From: Mycobacterium sp. 236(2023)
Lineage (GTDB): Bacteria; Actinomycetota; Actinomycetes; Mycobacteriales; Mycobacteriaceae
Length of the DNA: 64,000 nt
Reading direction: 5' to 3'
NCBI RefSeq assembly: GCF_029623955.1
Contig: NZ_JARSBP010000003.1
Span: 1,135,440-1,199,439 of the forward strand
In this document: positions 61,519-64,000 of the stretch, in pieces
How the letters are laid out: each line of letters opens with the position of its first letter
Position numbering within the stretch: position 1 is the first letter of the stretch
Made by a program: the position numbers and the translations under genes
Notes under the pieces: model-generated
The model's input: the letters and a program-made list of their open reading frames with translations, nothing else
What the model was told of the DNA's origin: nothing
Databases searched by the model: none

Positions 61519-62151
61519 ATGGCTGAGTCGATATCTGCGAAGCGCGCCGCAGACGCTGTCGCGAAATTCCTCGCCGCCCAGAGGTATACGCGCGATGAGG
61601 TCTTCGCCGACCCGGGACCGGTTCCGCCCCAACCAGGCGCGCACGGATGGTGGTTCCGCCAAATCCCTGGCGAGATAGACACTTCCGGCTGTGAACAGCG
61701 CGACGGTTGGACACTGCTGTACGTCGGAATCAGCCCGGGCCCACCGCGGGCCGACGGCAAGCCGCAAACGCCGCAGGATCTTCGCAAGCGCATCCGGTAT
61801 CACTTCGGTGCCGGCAACGCGAGCGCAGACGGGTCCACGCTGCGAAAGTCGCTCGGCGTCCTGCTGGGGGAGGAACTCGGCTTCGCGCTGCGCCGAATCG
61901 GATCGGGTAAGCGCCAGACCTTCGCAGGCGGTGAAGCGACCCTGACTCAGTGGATGGCCGAGAACGCGTCGGTGTCGTGGGTGCTGCACCCCGAACCGTG
62001 GTACCTCGAGCCCAAGCTGATCAATGCGCTGGACCTGCCGCTGAACTTCCAGAACAACGACCGCAACGCGTTCGCGCCGACCCTGAAGAAGCTGCGGAAG
62101 GACGCTGCGGTGAAAGCCGGCAAGATGCGTGTCCTCGCGGAGTGGACCTGA
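61519..62151 (+). CDS. GIY-YIG nuclease-like protein
   Basis: A 210-residue protein with the GIY-YIG-like strand pair WTLLYVGISPGPP (LLYVGIS at 66-72), then LRKRIRYHFGAGNASADGST with the Arg of helix 1, LGEELGFALRRIG, and the C-terminal DLPLNFQNNDRNAFAPTLKK. This matches a conserved actinobacterial GIY-YIG-like family often annotated as nuclease. The catalytic Tyr/Arg positions are reasonable, but nuclease activity is not shown. The gene is followed by a hairpin. Confidence 0.8.
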   Translation: MAESISAKRAADAVAKFLAAQRYTRDEVFADPGPVPPQPGAHGWWFRQIPGEIDTSGCEQRDGWTLLYVGISPGPPRADGKPQTPQDLRKRIRYHFGAGNASADGSTLRKSLGVLLGEELGFALRRIGSGKRQTFAGGEATLTQWMAENASVSWVLHPEPWYLEPKLINALDLPLNFQNNDRNAFAPTLKKLRKDAAVKAGKMRVLAEWT

Positions 62152-62162
62152 GCCGGATCGGT

Positions 62163-62195
62163 AGCGACTCTTGACTTCTCAATGAAGTCGTCGCT
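62163..62195 (+). terminator. Hairpin terminator after the GIY-YIG-like gene
   Basis: Arms AGCGAC(tctt)GACTTC and GAAGTCGTCGCT enclose the loop TCAAT. The stem is 12 bp with a 4-nt bulge on the left. It starts 12 bp after the stop and lies before the next gene's start at 62276. There is no run of T. Confidence 0.65.
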
Positions 62196-62275
62196 AGGCA
62201 CGCATCGGCTTGGCGATTTCGCTCCTTTGGCCCTGGATGCGGCGCAAGAATGTGTCTCTCTGGCGGGAGGCACGC

Positions 62276-63691
62276 ATGCTGGTACCGATTCGTTCCTCAG
62301 TGAAAGTGGCGGTTGCCGCCCTGGGTGTCACCTGCACGGCTGTGGCCGCAACCGTGACCCCGATACCAGACGCGTCGGCAGCGCAACGAACTTCGTACGC
62401 GGTTGTCCAATGCGCGTCGCCGTCCCCGCCGCTTCCGCTGCCGTTGGTGAAGCTCGATGTCGAACTTGCCGCTGCGGTGTCAGCTCTGACCGACAACTCC
62501 GCAGCGCCGACGATCGCGCCGATCCCGTCACTCATCGCCCTGGCCGATGCGATCGACGGCATCTACGTCGCAGTCGAGGAGTGGGTGCGGTACGGATTCG
62601 AAGTCGCGGCCGACGTCGTGGCCTGGATTCCGTGGGTCGGCATATTCGCCAACCAGATCATGGTCGTCTACAACTTCGTGGAATCCCTGATCAACAGCGG
62701 CGTGTTCAACACCACGGACTGGCTGCGCGGCCAGGGCACGGCGCTCAAGAACGTCGCCGACTGGGTGGTCGACCTCGGTCTCGCGCTCGTCTGGCTCGGG
62801 ATCGACGAGATCGGTGCCTGGATCCCGTTGCCGCCTATCGACGGGTATCCACCACGACCTCCGGCGGCGGATCTGCCCGAAGGCTTCCTGGGTGATGCCG
62901 TGGTCGGTGCGTCACATGTGCTGGCCGATGTGTCCCACGCGATCTGGAACATCTGGGAACCGATCAAGAGCGGCGTCGGCTGGGGTGTCGACGCCGCCAG
63001 TGATCTCCTGAGCGCCGTCTCGTGGATACCGTTCGTGCCGTTGATCGACTTCGAGCTGACCGCGGGATGGGATCTCATCGCCGGGGAGATCGACGCTCTC
63101 ACCGGTTTCGCGCACGACATGATCGACGCAGGAGATCAATTCGTCGTCGACACCTTCCAGGGGGACGGGTTGATCGCGGCGATCGTGAACGCTTTCGACA
63201 ACACCGTCGCATCCATCGTCGCGCGCAGTGGCGAAGCATGGCAGACGTTCACCGATTGGATCGAGGCGCAGGTCGACTTCTTCTTCAACCCGGCCGCGCA
63301 GGAGGTTTCGCAGGAAGACTCGCAGGAAATGGAGGTCTCCGCCGCAACGGTCGGTACTACGGAGACAGACGAGTCGGCCGGTGGCAACGTCGAGGGCGCT
63401 GGCGAGGACGATGTGGAGAAGAACAGCGAGCCCTCTGGAAGCGAAAGCTCCAGTGCAGGAGACGAATCCGGAGACGAACCGCCGACGCGAAAGCTCTCCG
63501 ACCACGACGAGACTCTGGAAGACGACGCCGACGCCGGGGATCAGGGCGACGGCGCGCCGGCGCCGCAGGAGGAGTCCGACACCGAGGTCGAAGAGGACGC
63601 CGAATCTGTTGCCGAGTCCGCCGACACTGCCGACGGAGAAGGCACATCGGACGAACCGGGCGCCGATGGGAAGTCCGCGGAAGCGGGATGA
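62276..63691 (+). CDS. Secreted protein with long acidic C-terminal tail
   Basis: A 471-residue protein. The signal peptide MLVPIRSSVKVAVAALGVTC... ends near ASA-A36, with a GGGAGG ribosome binding site 4-5 bp before the ATG. Residues 40-345 contain amphipathic and hydrophobic segments rich in Trp (VRYGFEVAADVVAWIPWVGI, DWVVDLGLALVWLGIDEIGA), like the helical part of some mycobacterial secreted proteins. From about residue 345 the tail is almost wholly Glu/Asp/Ser/Ala (SQEDSQEMEVS, NVEGAGEDDVEKNSEP, ESDTEVEEDAESVAES). I recognise no family. Part of the tail-coding DNA (63476-63542) recurs in reverse at the window end. Confidence 0.8.
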   Translation: MLVPIRSSVKVAVAALGVTCTAVAATVTPIPDASAAQRTSYAVVQCASPSPPLPLPLVKLDVELAAAVSALTDNSAAPTIAPIPSLIALADAIDGIYVAVEEWVRYGFEVAADVVAWIPWVGIFANQIMVVYNFVESLINSGVFNTTDWLRGQGTALKNVADWVVDLGLALVWLGIDEIGAWIPLPPIDGYPPRPPAADLPEGFLGDAVVGASHVLADVSHAIWNIWEPIKSGVGWGVDAASDLLSAVSWIPFVPLIDFELTAGWDLIAGEIDALTGFAHDMIDAGDQFVVDTFQGDGLIAAIVNAFDNTVASIVARSGEAWQTFTDWIEAQVDFFFNPAAQEVSQEDSQEMEVSAATVGTTETDESAGGNVEGAGEDDVEKNSEPSGSESSSAGDESGDEPPTRKLSDHDETLEDDADAGDQGDGAPAPQEESDTEVEEDAESVAESADTADGEGTSDEPGADGKSAEAG

Positions 63692-64000
63692 ACGTGGTGC
63701 ACCGGAGGACTACGATGTGAGTACGCGATGGGTCGGGGTTCACCGCGGGAGGCCCGGGATGCGAAGTAAATCTGCTCATGCGGCGTTGCTGATCACCACG
63801 GCGGTCGCAGCGCCGGTGTCGTGGTTGGTGCTGTCCGCCGGTAGCGCTCAGGCGGCCGAATGTGGCGTCGGCACTGTCTATGACGCGCCGTCGAACACCT
63901 GCGTCGTTGCTCCACTGCCGCCCCCTCCGCCCCGATCCCCGGCGTCGGCGTCGTCTTCCAGAGTCTCGTCGTGGTCGGAGAGCTTTCGCGTCGGCGGTTC
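63476..64000. repeat. 67-bp perfect inverted repeat reaching the window end (arms 63476-63542 and 63934-64000)
   Basis: The last 67 bases read exactly as the reverse complement of 63476-63542, a piece of the acidic-tail coding sequence; the match ends abruptly at 63542/63934. The right arm continues past the window, so its full size is unknown. The loop is 391 bp. The right arm breaks into the Pro-rich part of the last gene. A fold-back (template-switch) chimera, an assembly error or a recent inverted duplication would all give this pattern. Confidence 0.95.
63759..64000 (+). CDS. Small secreted Pro-rich protein, 5' part; reading interrupted by inverted DNA
   Basis: The ATG at 63759 with a CGGGAGG-type site upstream opens MRSKSAHAALLITTAVAAPV, with a signal peptide ending near AQA-A. 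Then AECGVGTVYDAPSNTCVVAP and LPPPPP follow. This CGxGTVYDAPxNTCV-Pro-rich start resembles, from memory, small mycobacterial secreted proteins whose Pro tract continues into a conserved C-terminal motif. Here, from 63934 on, the frame instead reads antisense of the neighbouring gene's tail (ASASSSRVSSWSESFRVGG). The gene is thus either truncated by rearrangement or corrupted by an artefact. Confidence 0.65.
   Translation, partial: MRSKSAHAALLITTAVAAPVSWLVLSAGSAQAAECGVGTVYDAPSNTCVVAPLPPPPPRSPASASSSRVSSWSESFRVGG

Noticed and set aside
1..64000. CRISPR arrays, tRNA or rRNA genes, prophage or transposase genes
   Set aside because: No evenly spaced repeat array, cloverleaf, rRNA-like segment, integrase or transposase was recognised on reading both strands.

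Overview
The window is chromosomal DNA of a mycobacterium, most likely a fast-growing Mycolicibacterium-type species. It is high-GC with short intergenic gaps, many GTGA/ATGA stop-start overlaps, many lipoproteins and Tat proteins. Gene order follows the Mycobacterium tuberculosis Rv1272c-Rv1287 neighbourhood, interrupted by several insertions. That synteny is recalled from family knowledge, not searched. No tRNA, rRNA, CRISPR array or insertion sequence was recognised.

Layout. 0-3.4 kb: end of a DUF2510 gene, a small membrane protein, a possible ribbon-helix-helix protein preceded by tandem 8-bp repeats, and a molybdopterin oxidoreductase. 3.4-12.7 kb: heterodimeric ABC exporter (Rv1272c/Rv1273c type), lprB-lprC lipoproteins, a SixA-like phosphatase, and an SbcD/SbcC-like pair (Rv1277/Rv1278 type). 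12.8-16.8 kb: a flavin monooxygenase, a DszC-like flavoprotein and an alpha/beta hydrolase, standing where M. tuberculosis has Rv1279. 16.8-22.2 kb: oppBCDA (Rv1283c-Rv1280c). 22.2-30.4 kb: an insertion carrying an OmpR-type two-component system, two GT-C glycosyltransferases and a GT2-GtrA fusion, with three matching direct-repeat boxes. 30.5-36 kb: beta-carbonic anhydrase canA and an oppositely oriented Dpp/Nik-type ABC importer, whose leader is a clear cobalamin riboswitch. 36-41.4 kb: sulfate activation (cysD, cysNC, cysQ), a lipoprotein, an isochorismatase-like hydrolase and an Rrf2 regulator (Rv1287 type).

41.6-48.7 kb: a Tat lipoprotein amine oxidase, a NarL-type two-component system with a DUF4097-like output gene, a TDT-family transporter, an LLM oxidoreductase and a DUF899 protein. 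48.7-52.6 kb: a small repeat peptide and, facing away from it, a leader-plus-repeat protein next to a membrane M50 metalloprotease. This is the best candidate for an undescribed system. 52.6-59.6 kb: a minus-strand catabolic cluster of two acyl-CoA dehydrogenases, two SDRs, a DUF1214 protein, a PAPS-type sulfotransferase and a SnoaL-like protein. 59.6-64 kb: two cell-wall hydrolases, a GIY-YIG-like protein, a secreted protein with an acidic tail, and a truncated secreted protein.

The last 67 bases are an exact reverse complement of positions 63476-63542. This interrupts the final gene and looks like a fold-back chimera or a recent inversion, so the right edge should be treated with caution.

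Functional themes are sulfur handling (opp, sulfur-type monooxygenases, cysD-cysNC-cysQ, Rrf2, sulfotransferase), cell-envelope glycosylation under two-component control, and metal or corrinoid uptake under B12 control.
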